Positions 6,840-13,395 of a DNA stretch of 13,395 bases are shown one piece after another (the first letter of the stretch is position 1; every line of letters starts with the position of its first letter). Source of the DNA: Pseudomonadota bacterium (lineage in GTDB: Bacteria > Pseudomonadota > Alphaproteobacteria > Rhizobiales > Rhizobiaceae). The stretch lies in contig JAEWHN010000318.1 in assembly GCA_023387775.1 (NCBI GenBank), positions 1 through 13,395 of the forward strand, read 5' to 3'. The notes beneath the pieces were generated by a model, which was given only the letters and a program-made list of their open reading frames with translations, did no database searches and was not told the origin of the DNA. The position numbers were made by a program, and so were the translations under genes.

Positions 6840-8234
6840 TTGGCCCAAGACAAGAACGCCGGAAACGGCGAGCGCAGGCCCGGGAACAATGGCCCGGGTC
6901 TCACACCCGGTGAGAAACTGACAAGCGCTGTTGTTGTCGTACCTGTTCTAACGCGCCGGCCGCGCTGGGAGGACGAATCGAATCGTCCCCGCCTGACGCG
7001 TTCGTCCGAAGCTCGCCTCGAAGAGGCGGTAGGCTTGGCGTCCGCGATCGATCTCGATCCGGTTCACACCGCCGTCGTGACGGTAAACGACCCGCGCCCG
7101 GCCACCCTGTTGGGCAGCGGCAAGGTCGATGAGCTTGCCGAGGTGGTCAAGGAGACGCATGCCGAGCTCGTGATCGTCGATCATCCGCTCACGCCTGTGC
7201 AGCAGCGCAATCTGGAAAAAGCGACGAACGCCAAGGTGCTCGACCGCACCGGCCTGATTCTCGAAATCTTTGGCCGTCGTGCGCGCACCAAGGAAGGCAC
7301 GCTGCAGGTCGATCTCGCTCATCTCAACTACCAGAAGGGCCGGCTGGTGCGCAGCTGGACCCACCTTGAGCGGCAGCGCGGCGGCGCAGGCTTCCTCGGC
7401 GGCCCCGGCGAAACGCAGATCGAGGCGGACCGTCGTGCGCTTCAGGAAAAGATCATCAAGCTCAAGCGCGAGTTGGAGACGGTGCGCCGCACCCGCGACC
7501 TCCACCGCGCCAAGCGCCGCAAGGTGCCGTTTCCGGTCGTCGCGATCGTCGGCTACACCAATGCCGGCAAGTCCACCCTGTTCAACCGGCTGACCGGCGC
7601 GGGCGTGCTGGCCGAGGACATGCTGTTTGCCACGCTGGATCCGACTTTGCGCCGGGTGCGGCTGCCGCATGGCACGCCGATCATCCTGTCAGACACGGTC
7701 GGCTTCATCTCCGATCTGCCGACGCATCTTATCGCCGCTTTCCGAGCCACGCTGGAAGAGGTGGTCGAAGCCGATCTGATTATCCATCTGCGCGATATTT
7801 CGGACCCGGACACTGCCGCGCAGGCGGAGGACGTAGAGCGCATTCTTGGCGATCTCGGCGTCGATCCTTCGGATGACAAGCGAATCATCGAGGTCTGGAA
7901 CAAGATCGACCGCCTTGACGAAGGCAATCGCGCGCGGCTTCTGGCCGAAAGCGAGCGCGGAAAGCCTGCGCCGCCGATCGCCGTCTCCGCCATCACAGGC
8001 GAGGGCATCGACGCACTCACGGGGCTGATCGAAGAGCGATTGTCGGGAGAGTTGAAGCCGATAACGGTCGAGCTTGCGCCCGACCAGCTCGGCTTGATCG
8101 ACTGGCTCTATCGCAACGGCGATGTCGTCAAACGTGCTGACAACGAGGACGGCAGCGTGACGATTTCCATGCAGGCCACGGCAGCTGCGTGCGAGGAGAT
8201 CGAAGCCAGATTAAGACGGCACAACAAGGGGTAG
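6840..8234 (+). CDS. hflX: GTPase HflX
   Basis: HflX is a GTPase that binds the 50S subunit and splits or rescues stalled ribosomes under stress. The 464-aa product has the HflX N-terminal domain, the glycine-rich GPGETQIEADRR segment, a helical linker, and the G domain: G1 GYTNAGKST (238-246), G3 DTVGF (285-289), G4 NKID (354-357) and G5 SAITGEG (383-389). All nucleotide-binding motifs are intact. The start is TTG 6840, immediately after the hfq stop codon. It has a good AGGGAG site, and no in-frame ATG occurs before the G domain. The first 25 residues are polar and probably disordered (AQDKNAGNGERRPGNNGPG). Abutting hfq suggests co-translation in an hfq-hflX operon, the arrangement also seen in gammaproteobacteria. 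It converges on mazG. Confidence 0.96.
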   Translation: MAQDKNAGNGERRPGNNGPGLTPGEKLTSAVVVVPVLTRRPRWEDESNRPRLTRSSEARLEEAVGLASAIDLDPVHTAVVTVNDPRPATLLGSGKVDELAEVVKETHAELVIVDHPLTPVQQRNLEKATNAKVLDRTGLILEIFGRRARTKEGTLQVDLAHLNYQKGRLVRSWTHLERQRGGAGFLGGPGETQIEADRRALQEKIIKLKRELETVRRTRDLHRAKRRKVPFPVVAIVGYTNAGKSTLFNRLTGAGVLAEDMLFATLDPTLRRVRLPHGTPIILSDTVGFISDLPTHLIAAFRATLEEVVEADLIIHLRDISDPDTAAQAEDVERILGDLGVDPSDDKRIIEVWNKIDRLDEGNRARLLAESERGKPAPPIAVSAITGEGIDALTGLIEERLSGELKPITVELAPDQLGLIDWLYRNGDVVKRADNEDGSVTISMQATAAACEEIEARLRRHNKG

Positions 8235-8235
8235 G

Positions 8236-8251
8236 GCGCGTTACTTCGCGC
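8236..8251. terminator. Possible short hairpin between convergent hflX and mazG stops
   Basis: GCGCG (8236-8240) and CGCGC (8247-8251) can pair around a 6-nt loop TTACTT, exactly where the two convergent genes meet. The stem is only 5 bp and there is no T-run on either strand, so it is at best a weak bidirectional terminator. Confidence 0.2.
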
Positions 8252-9065
8252 GCTTTGCCTGCTGCCAGAGCACTTCCATTTCTTCCAGCGTTGCCTCCTG
8301 CAACGTCCTCCCGGACTTTTCCAGCGCTCGCTCCACATGATGGAAGCGCGTGCGGAACTTCTCGTTGGTGCCGCTCAGAGCCGCTTCCGAATCGATTCCC
8401 AGATGGCGCCCGAAGTTGACGAGCGCGAACAGCACGTCGCCGAACTCGTCCTGGATCGCGGCCTGATCGGCATTGCCCATCGCTTCGCGAAGCTCACCGA
8501 TCTCTTCCTCGATCTTGTCGAGGATCGGCGCCGCCTCCTTCCAGTCGAAGCCGACGCGCGCCGCCTTCTCCTGTAGCTTCAGCGCACGTGTGAGAGCCGG
8601 GAATGCGACGGGAACGCCGTCGAGAAACCCGCTGCCATGGTCCTCCGGATCCTGGCCGCGAGCCAGGCGCGCTTCGCGCTTCTCTGCCTTCTCTTCCGCC
8701 TTGATCGATTCCCACATGCCCTTGGCCATGCCGGCGCCGCGTGCCTCCTCGTCGCCGAAGACGTGGGGATGGCGGCGGATCATTTTGGTGGTGACGGCTT
8801 CGACCACATCGCCGAAATCGAACTCGCCGGCCTCCTTGGCCATCTGCGCGTGATAGACCACCTGAAGCAGGAGATCGCCCAGTTCCTGGCGCAGATCGTC
8901 GAGATCGCCGCGCGCGATCGCGTCGGCGACCTCATAGGCTTCCTCGATCGTGTAGGGCGCGATCGTCTGGAAATTCTGCTCAATGTCCCACGGGCAGCCG
9001 GTAACCGGTGCGCGCAATGCGGCCATGATTTCAATCAGCCGCGAGATGTCTTTGGATGGCTTCAT
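8241..9065 (-). CDS. mazG: Nucleoside triphosphate pyrophosphohydrolase MazG
   Basis: MazG hydrolyses NTPs and dNTPs to NMPs and pyrophosphate and is thought to clean damaged nucleotides and modulate ppGpp-linked stress. The 274-aa protein is the long, two-domain form. The first MazG domain begins CPWDIEQNFQTIAPYTIEEAYE with metal ligands E41/E42/E45 and E61/D64 (ELGDLL). The second has E187/E188/E191 and E207/D210 (QDEFGDVLF). RRHPHVFGD (97-105) is the conserved family signature. The linker between domains is highly charged (about 120-145, Lys/Glu/Arg-rich). Both metal-binding sites appear complete. The ATG at 9065 gives MKPSKDISRLIEIMAALRAP, a normal N-terminus. It faces hflX tail to tail with 6 bp between stop codons, and lies downstream of the LacI-type gene on the same strand with a 99-bp gap. 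MazG adjoining hflX is common in rhizobia. Confidence 0.96.
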   Translation of the reverse strand: MKPSKDISRLIEIMAALRAPVTGCPWDIEQNFQTIAPYTIEEAYEVADAIARGDLDDLRQELGDLLLQVVYHAQMAKEAGEFDFGDVVEAVTTKMIRRHPHVFGDEEARGAGMAKGMWESIKAEEKAEKREARLARGQDPEDHGSGFLDGVPVAFPALTRALKLQEKAARVGFDWKEAAPILDKIEEEIGELREAMGNADQAAIQDEFGDVLFALVNFGRHLGIDSEAALSGTNEKFRTRFHHVERALEKSGRTLQEATLEEMEVLWQQAKRAK

Positions 9066-9164
9066 GGCCGTGTGCTAGCCCCGATGTTGCAGCAGATGCC
9101 GGGCCGGGCGGGCTTGCCGCTGGCGCCGGCCATCATCAATGTTGGAGGGGTTAAAGCCGATCGC

Positions 9165-10214
9165 TCATGTCGTCGCAACAAAATTGAGTTCTGGCTTCTG
9201 AAGGATCTGCAACTCATTCGGATCGCGCCCGGCTATTGCCGCCAGCAGAGCGCGTCCCATCTGCCAGCCCGCATCGGTGATATCTTCGTAGATCGTGTCG
9301 ATCTGGGGGCGTACGAGGTTGAAAAGCCCGGAGGTGCGCTTCGCGACAATTCCGATGTCCCGGCCCGGGTTCAGCCCGCGATCGCTGATTGCGGCCATGA
9401 CGGCAAGCGCGGAAACCTCGCCGCCACAGACATAGCCGTCGGGCGGGTTGGGTTCGCCCAAGCGCTGGAACACTTGTGCCTGGATGTCTGCTGCGGAGCT
9501 GTCGAGATCAACGCCTTCCGCCAGTTCGAAGGAGACGCCAGCTTCGCGTACAGCGCTCATGAAACCATACTGAACGTGCTGGAAAAACGTGAAGCGACGC
9601 GGCGGCATGATGATCGCCAGCCGTTTGCGGCCGCTCGCGATCAGGCGCTTCGTTGCTTCGTAGGCGAATCCGTAGTTGTCAAAATCCACATAGGGATGAG
9701 GGGTGCCGAGTTCGGTGCGCCCGTGGCATACAAACGGGAAGTCTTGCTCGAGCAGCAGCTTCACTCGCTCGTCGAACGGCTCGGTGCGCGAAAATACGAT
9801 TCCGTCGGCCATGCGGTTGCGCATGATATGGCGTACCGGGTCGGTGCTCGGCGCGTTGGCGAAATGCGGCGTGATCACCAGGTGATAGGCCGTATCGCGC
9901 AGCGCCTCGGTAAGGCCGCGGATCAACGATGTGCTGAAGCCCAGTATCTCTTCATGGGGATCGAGCACGAGCGTAATGACATTCGTGCGCCCCGTGCGCA
10001 GCCTCTGCGCGGCACGGTCGGGCAGGTAGCCGATCTCTTCTGCAACCCGCTGCACTTTCTGGCGCGTTTCAAGCGCAATCTGCGGCGCGCCGCCCAACGC
10101 CCGAGATACGGTCGTTACGGCGAGGCCTGTCAGCTCCGCGATCGTGCGAAGCGTCGGCTTGGCCACCGCGTCATCACCTGTCTCGCGTCTCCCGCCTCTG
10201 TCCGTTCCGTCCAT
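9165..10214 (-). CDS. LacI-family transcriptional repressor of the adjacent sugar ABC operon
   Basis: This is a sugar-responsive DNA-binding protein, 349 aa, close to the usual LacI-family length. The N-terminal helix-turn-helix is PTLRTIAELTGLAVTTVSRAL. A hinge helix follows (YLPDRAAQRLRTGRT), then a periplasmic-binding-protein-like effector domain beginning NVITLVLDPHEE and ending KPELNFVATT. It is divergent from the sugar transporter operon, so it very likely controls that operon and itself through the CG-centred palindromes in the shared intergenic region. Start: ATG 10214 has AGGG 4 nt upstream and lies about 26 nt after the predicted transcription start. A GTG at 10166, with AGGTG upstream, would give a shorter protein starting just before the helix-turn-helix and is a real alternative. 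The effector is unknown; glucose or a related sugar is inferred from the neighbours. The specific paralogue could not be named. Confidence 0.92.
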   Translation of the reverse strand: MDGTDRGGRRETGDDAVAKPTLRTIAELTGLAVTTVSRALGGAPQIALETRQKVQRVAEEIGYLPDRAAQRLRTGRTNVITLVLDPHEEILGFSTSLIRGLTEALRDTAYHLVITPHFANAPSTDPVRHIMRNRMADGIVFSRTEPFDERVKLLLEQDFPFVCHGRTELGTPHPYVDFDNYGFAYEATKRLIASGRKRLAIIMPPRRFTFFQHVQYGFMSAVREAGVSFELAEGVDLDSSAADIQAQVFQRLGEPNPPDGYVCGGEVSALAVMAAISDRGLNPGRDIGIVAKRTSGLFNLVRPQIDTIYEDITDAGWQMGRALLAAIAGRDPNELQILQKPELNFVATT

Positions 10215-10246
10215 CGTGCCCTATCCAATTCCGCGCATATTGCGCA

Positions 10247-10252
10247 ATTATA
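10247..10252 (-). promoter_or_regulatory. -10 element of the LacI-family gene
   Basis: Read on the minus strand this is a perfect TATAAT, about 33-38 nt before the ATG at 10214. Upstream sequence at the -35 distance (around 10270-10275, TCGGTC) matches poorly, so the promoter would be weak or activator-assisted. The hexamer shares five bases with the palindrome at 10248-10261, so repressor binding there should block it. Confidence 0.5.
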
Positions 10253-10261
10253 ACGTTATAA
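10248..10261. promoter_or_regulatory. Putative LacI-family operator O1 (perfect palindrome)
   Basis: TTATAACGTTATAA is a perfect 14-bp inverted repeat with central CG, the architecture typical of LacI-family operators, where the hinge helices open the central CpG. It overlaps the -10 of the repressor gene, suggesting autoregulation. A closely related palindrome lies 135 bp away at the transporter promoter. Confidence 0.72.
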
Positions 10262-10366
10262 ATGGGGCCGACCGACATTAAAAGACAGGAAGACGCTCTC
10301 TTTACCGCAGCATTGGTCTTACGCCAAGATGATGTTGAGTGGAAACAGTGCATGCGGCCGCGCACC

Positions 10367-10397
10367 TTGACACAAGCCTGATTTATATCGTTATAAA
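10367..10397 (+). promoter_or_regulatory. Promoter of the sugar ABC transporter operon
   Basis: A consensus -35 TTGACA (10367-10372) is followed after 19 bp by TATAAA (10392-10397), a 5/6 match to the -10 consensus. The spacer is slightly long for a housekeeping promoter. The predicted start near 10404 leaves a leader of about 38 nt before the ATG at 10442. The -10 lies within the palindrome at 10381-10398. Confidence 0.55.
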
Positions 10398-10398
10398 T
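10381..10398. promoter_or_regulatory. Putative LacI-family operator O2 at the transporter promoter
   Basis: ATTTATATCGTTATAAAT is an 18-bp inverted repeat around CG with a single mismatched pair (ATTTATATC against ATTTATAAC). Its right half TCGTTATAA is nearly the same as the ACGTTATAA half of O1. It covers the -10 of the transporter operon, so a bound repressor would exclude RNA polymerase. Confidence 0.7.
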
Positions 10399-10429
10399 TC
10401 ACAGCTGGCGCATTTGTCGCCATGTCATA

Positions 10430-10436
10430 GGGGAGG
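10430..10436 (+). promoter_or_regulatory. Strong ribosome-binding site of the sugar-binding protein gene
   Basis: GGGGAGG lies 5 nt before the ATG at 10442. It is the best Shine-Dalgarno in the window, fitting the high output expected of a periplasmic binding protein. Confidence 0.8.
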
Positions 10437-10441
10437 TTTTC

Positions 10442-11695
10442 ATGTCACTGCGTATGATTACAAAGCTTGCTGCGAGTGTCGCGCTTATCGCACTTACCTC
10501 GGGCGCCGCAAAGGCGGCCGACAATGTCGAGGTTCTGCATTGGTGGACGTCGGGAGGTGAAGCGGCTGCGCTGGACGTGCTCAAGAAGGACCTCGAATCC
10601 AAGGGCGTGACCTGGTCCGACATGCCGGTTGCCGGCGGCGGCGGCGAGGCGGCCATGACCGCGCTGCGCGCCCGTGTCACCGCAGGCAATCCGCCCACGG
10701 CCGTGCAGGCGCTTGGCTTCGACATCACCGACTGGGCCAAGCAGGGCGTCGTCGGCGACCTGAGCGAAGTCGCCAATGCCGAAGGCTGGGACAAGGTGAT
10801 CCCGACCGCGCTGCAGAACTTTTCCAAATTCGATGGCAAGTGGATCGCCGCGCCTGTGAACGTCCACTCCACCAACTGGGTGTGGATCAGCAAGAAGGCA
10901 CTGGATGCCGCCGGCGGCAAGGAGCCCCAGAACTGGGACGAGTTCGTCGCCATGCTCGACAAGATGAAGGCAAACGGCATCACGCCGCTCGCCCATGGCG
11001 GCCAGCCCTGGCAGGATGCGACCCTGTTCGACGCGGTGGTGCTGTCGCTGGGCACCGACTTCTACAAGGCGTCCATGATAGACGTCGACCCTGCGGCGCT
11101 AGGCGGCGACGCGATGAAGGAAGCGTTCGGCCGCATGGAGAAGCTGCGCTCCTATGTCGACGACAACTTCTCCGGCCGCGACTGGAACCTGGCTTCGGCC
11201 ATGGTCATCGAAGGCAAGGCCGGCGCGCAGATGATGGGCGATTGGGCCAAGGGCGAGTTCCTCAAGGCCGGCCAGAAGCCGGGCGCCGACTTTGTCTGCA
11301 TCCGCTTCCCGGGCACGCAGGGCGCTGTCACTTTCAACTCCGACCAGTTCATGATGTTCAAGGTCGGTGAGGACAAGCAGAAGGCGCAGCTCATGATGGC
11401 CTCGGCAATCGAAGACCCGAAGTTCCAGTCGGCCTTCAACGTGGTGAAGGGTTCGGTGCCGGCCCGCACCGACGTGCCGAACACAGACTTCGACGACTGC
11501 GGCAAGAAGGGCATGGCCGATCTGGCCGAGGCCAACGACAAGGGCACGCTGTTCGGCTCCATGGCCCACGGCCATTCCGTTCCGGCCTCGATCAAGAACG
11601 CGATGTACGACGTCGTCACGCGCCACTTCAACGGCGACCTGTCGACCGACGATGCGCCGGCCGAACTCGCTGCCGCGGTTGCGGCCGCACAGTAA
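10442..11695 (+). CDS. gtsA: Sugar ABC transporter periplasmic binding protein (GtsA-like, probably glucose/mannose)
   Basis: This is the periplasmic solute-binding component of a carbohydrate ABC importer, 417 aa. A Sec signal peptide is clear: MSLRMITKLAASVALIALTS, then GAAKA|ADN with cleavage probable after A25. The mature protein carries segments I recognise from the Pseudomonas glucose-binding protein GtsA: VEVLHWWTSGGE, PVAGGGGEAAMTALRAR, AGNPPTAVQ, PVNVHSTNWVWI, LAHGGQPWQD, GKAGAQMMGDWAKGEF, RFPGTQGAV and KGSVPARTD. The tryptophan pair at the mature N-terminus and the GQPWQD motif belong to the sugar site in that family. C286 and C353 may form a disulfide. The ATG at 10442 follows a strong ribosome-binding site and an operator-covered promoter. 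Glucose or mannose as substrate is inferred by family resemblance; other hexoses are possible. It is the first gene of the operon, with 146 bp to the first permease gene. Confidence 0.9.
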   Translation: MSLRMITKLAASVALIALTSGAAKAADNVEVLHWWTSGGEAAALDVLKKDLESKGVTWSDMPVAGGGGEAAMTALRARVTAGNPPTAVQALGFDITDWAKQGVVGDLSEVANAEGWDKVIPTALQNFSKFDGKWIAAPVNVHSTNWVWISKKALDAAGGKEPQNWDEFVAMLDKMKANGITPLAHGGQPWQDATLFDAVVLSLGTDFYKASMIDVDPAALGGDAMKEAFGRMEKLRSYVDDNFSGRDWNLASAMVIEGKAGAQMMGDWAKGEFLKAGQKPGADFVCIRFPGTQGAVTFNSDQFMMFKVGEDKQKAQLMMASAIEDPKFQSAFNVVKGSVPARTDVPNTDFDDCGKKGMADLAEANDKGTLFGSMAHGHSVPASIKNAMYDVVTRHFNGDLSTDDAPAELAAAVAAAQ

Positions 11696-11708
11696 AGGCG
11701 TGGGGGCC

Positions 11709-11744
11709 TGCCGGCGGGGGCGATGTCTTTAGCACCCGCCGGCA
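11709..11744 (+). repeat. Stem-loop 1 after the binding-protein gene
   Basis: TGCCGGCGGG (11709-11718) pairs perfectly with CCCGCCGGCA (11735-11744) around a 16-nt loop. The 10-bp GC-rich stem lies 13 nt after the stop codon and is followed by ACTTTGAG rather than a T-run. It therefore looks more like a partial terminator or an mRNA 3'-end stabiliser than a full intrinsic terminator. This is a usual place for such an element between a highly expressed binding protein and its permeases. Confidence 0.65.
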
Positions 11745-11753
11745 ACTTTGAGA

Positions 11754-11783
11754 GAGCGACGCCGTGCATGCGTCCGGTCGCTC
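11754..11783 (+). repeat. Stem-loop 2 in the binding-protein/permease gap
   Basis: GAGCGAC (11754-11760) pairs with GTCGCTC (11777-11783) around a 16-nt loop that holds GCATGC. An alternative pairing GACGC (11758-11762) / GCGTC (11770-11774) competes with it. It begins 10 nt after stem-loop 1 and has no T-run. Confidence 0.45.
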
Positions 11784-11841
11784 CTGACTTTCCAGCGCGC
11801 AATCTCGGTGGCCGAAGCCGCCGTTTGCGGGATAACGCATA

Positions 11842-12723
11842 ATGCCGACACGCAATCAGTTGCAGTCCATCGTGCCGAAACTGGTGCTCGCGCCCAGCTT
11901 CGCGATGGTCCTGCTCTTCGTCTACGCCTTCATTCTCTACACCGGCTATCTGTCGCTGACGGATTCCAAGATGCTGCCCTCCTACGGGCTGGTCGGCTTT
12001 GAGAACTACGCGAAGCTGTGGAAGCTGCCGCACTGGTGGCGGGCGCTGACCAACCTGGCGATCTTCGGTGTGCTTTACATCGCGGTGTGCTCGGTTCTAG
12101 GGCTGTTCCTGGCCATTCTGCTCGACCAGAAAATCCGCGCCGAAGGCTTCCTGCGCCCGATCTATCTCTACCCGATGGCGCTGTCCTTCATTGTCACCGG
12201 CACCGCGTGGAAATGGTTCCTCGACCCCGGCATCGGCCTGGAGCACACCATGCAGATGTGGGGCTGGGAGAGCTTTTCCTTCACCTGGATCAAGGACCGC
12301 AATCTGGCGATCTACACCGTGGTAATGGCCGCGGTCTGGCAGTCGTCGGGCTTCGTCATGGCGATGTTCCTGGCGGGCCTGCGCGGCGTGGACAACGAGA
12401 TCATCAAGGCGGCCCAGATCGACGGCGCCTCGACCGTGACCATCTATCGCCGCATCATCATCCCTCTGATGCGGCCTGTTTTCCTGTCGGCTTTCGTGGT
12501 GCTCGCCCACCTTGCCATCAAGTCCTACGACCTCGTCGTGGCTTTGACCGGCGGCGGGCCGGGGCAGGCGACCGAACTGCCGGCCACCTTCATGTATTCC
12601 TACACTTTCACCCGCAACCAGATGGGCATCGGCGCCTCGTCGGCGGTGATCATGCTGATCATGATCTTCTCCATCATCATCCCGTATCTCTATTCGGAAC
12701 TGCGGGGAGGGCCGCGCCAATGA
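11842..12723 (+). CDS. gtsB: Sugar ABC transporter permease (GtsB-like, MalF-type)
   Basis: This is the first inner-membrane permease of the importer, 293 aa. It is an integral protein with about six hydrophobic segments, the first at about residues 12-35 (PKLVLAPSFAMVLLFVYAFI). The conserved EAA loop that contacts the ATPase is EIIKAAQIDGAS from E186, followed by YRRIIIPLMRPV, the binding-protein-dependent transport signature. The start ATG 11842 gives MPTRNQLQSIVPKLVLAPS. The GGGA upstream is about 9-10 nt away, so initiation may be weaker than for the binding-protein gene. The stop overlaps the next permease start in an ATGA, a mark of translational coupling and equal stoichiometry of the two permeases. 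The substrate is inferred from the binding protein. No ATPase gene is in the window. Confidence 0.92.
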   Translation: MPTRNQLQSIVPKLVLAPSFAMVLLFVYAFILYTGYLSLTDSKMLPSYGLVGFENYAKLWKLPHWWRALTNLAIFGVLYIAVCSVLGLFLAILLDQKIRAEGFLRPIYLYPMALSFIVTGTAWKWFLDPGIGLEHTMQMWGWESFSFTWIKDRNLAIYTVVMAAVWQSSGFVMAMFLAGLRGVDNEIIKAAQIDGASTVTIYRRIIIPLMRPVFLSAFVVLAHLAIKSYDLVVALTGGGPGQATELPATFMYSYTFTRNQMGIGASSAVIMLIMIFSIIIPYLYSELRGGPRQ

Positions 12724-13395
12724 GCCTGCCCTCATCCGACAACGCCACGCGGGTGAACCGGCTGACGCGCGGGCTGATCTACATCTTGCTCATGCTGTTC
12801 GCGATCTATTACCTGCTGCCGCTCTATGTGATGATCGTGAATTCGCTGAAGCCGCTCTCCGAAATCCGCGAAGGCAACATGCTGGCCTTGCCGAGAGAAG
12901 TGACGCTCGATCCGTGGTTCACTGCCTGGTCGACGGCACAGATCGGCGTGCAGGCGACCGGCCTCAAACCCTATTTCATCAACTCGATCCTGATGGCGGT
13001 GCCGGCGGTCGCGATCTCGACATTGCTCGGCGCGCTGAACGGTTTTGTCCTGACCAAATGGCGTTTCAGGGGCGACAATCTGGTGTTTGGGCTGATGCTT
13101 CTGGCCTGCTTCATCCCGTTCCAGATCGCGCTCATTCCCGCCGCGCGCATCCTGGGCATGCTGGGCCTTGCCGGGACGACGCGCGGGCTGGTGTTGATCC
13201 ATGTGGCCTATGGGCTCGGCTTCACGACCCTGTTCTTCCGCAATTATTATGCCGCGTTTCCGACCGAACTGGTGAAGGCCGCGCAGATCGACGGCGCCAG
13301 CTTCTTCCAGATTTTCCGGCGCATCCTGCTGCCGTCCTCCGCGCCGATCATCGTGGTGACGGTGATCTGGCAGTTCACCAACATCTGGAACGACT
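12720..13395 (+). CDS. gtsC: Sugar ABC transporter permease (GtsC-like, MalG-type), 3'-truncated
   Basis: This is the second inner-membrane permease, cut by the right end of the window after 225 codons with no stop reached. It begins at the ATG of an ATGA overlap with the previous gene (MSLPSSDNATRVNRLTRGLI). A first membrane segment follows (IYILLMLFAIYYLLPLYVMIVNS in outline, residues about 20-42), then SLKPLSEIREGNM, typical of MalG-type permeases. More hydrophobic stretches lie at about 88-108 and 121-145. The EAA loop is ELVKAAQIDGAS from E183, then FRRILLPSSAP and a last visible membrane segment ending WQFTNIWND. The missing part should be the last 50-60 residues including the final helix. 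An ATPase gene is expected next if the operon is complete; that is inference. Confidence 0.92.
   Translation, partial: MSLPSSDNATRVNRLTRGLIYILLMLFAIYYLLPLYVMIVNSLKPLSEIREGNMLALPREVTLDPWFTAWSTAQIGVQATGLKPYFINSILMAVPAVAISTLLGALNGFVLTKWRFRGDNLVFGLMLLACFIPFQIALIPAARILGMLGLAGTTRGLVLIHVAYGLGFTTLFFRNYYAAFPTELVKAAQIDGASFFQIFRRILLPSSAPIIVVTVIWQFTNIWND

Noticed and set aside
8637..10253. Open frame of 538 codons on the plus strand opposite mazG and the LacI-family gene
   Set aside because: It runs across two well-identified minus-strand genes and their gap, with no recognisable motif. Codon bias of the real genes explains the absence of stops.
1..13395. Mobile elements, CRISPR arrays, tRNA or rRNA genes, phage or toxin-antitoxin genes
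   Set aside because: I read both strands for transposase motifs, regularly spaced repeats, cloverleaf or rRNA signatures and found none. Despite its name, mazG here is the housekeeping pyrophosphohydrolase without mazEF.

Overview
The window is about 13.4 kb of GC-rich DNA packed with genes whose order and protein sequences fit an alphaproteobacterium of the order Hyphomicrobiales (Rhizobiales), probably of the Mesorhizobium/Phyllobacteriaceae type. This placement rests on gene content and order (ntrC-ntrY-ntrX-trkA-hfq-hflX-mazG is a well-known rhizobial/Brucella run) and on protein motifs, not on any database search.

Positions 1-9065 are core genome. The window opens inside ntrC, the nitrogen response regulator. 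It continues with the membrane sensor kinase ntrY and its partner ntrX (reading frames overlap by 11 bp), then trkA (NAD-binding potassium-uptake subunit), hfq (RNA chaperone) and hflX (ribosome-associated GTPase, TTG start directly after the hfq stop). mazG (NTP pyrophosphohydrolase) lies on the opposite strand and converges on hflX with only 6 bp between the stop codons. Together these genes cover nitrogen/redox signalling, potassium uptake, post-transcriptional control and nucleotide-pool housekeeping.

Positions 9165-13395 are an accessory sugar-uptake module. A LacI-family repressor is transcribed leftward, divergently from a rightward operon that encodes a periplasmic sugar-binding protein and two inner-membrane permeases of the glucose/mannose (GtsABC-like) ABC type. 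The second permease runs off the right end, and the ATPase must lie beyond it if the operon is complete. The divergent intergenic region carries two near-identical palindromes centred on CG (TTATAACGTTATAA and ATTTATATCGTTATAAAT), each overlapping a recognisable -10 element, one per direction. They are strong candidates for the repressor's operators. Two consecutive stem-loops sit between the binding-protein gene and the first permease gene, where a transcript-processing or differential-expression element is expected.

I found no mobile elements, CRISPR arrays, tRNA or rRNA genes, and no wholly novel system. The most interesting signals are regulatory: the paired operators, the tandem stem-loops, a palindrome-rich ntrY leader with a possible NtrX autoregulation site, and the loss of the sigma-54 contact motif in NtrX beside an intact one in NtrC.
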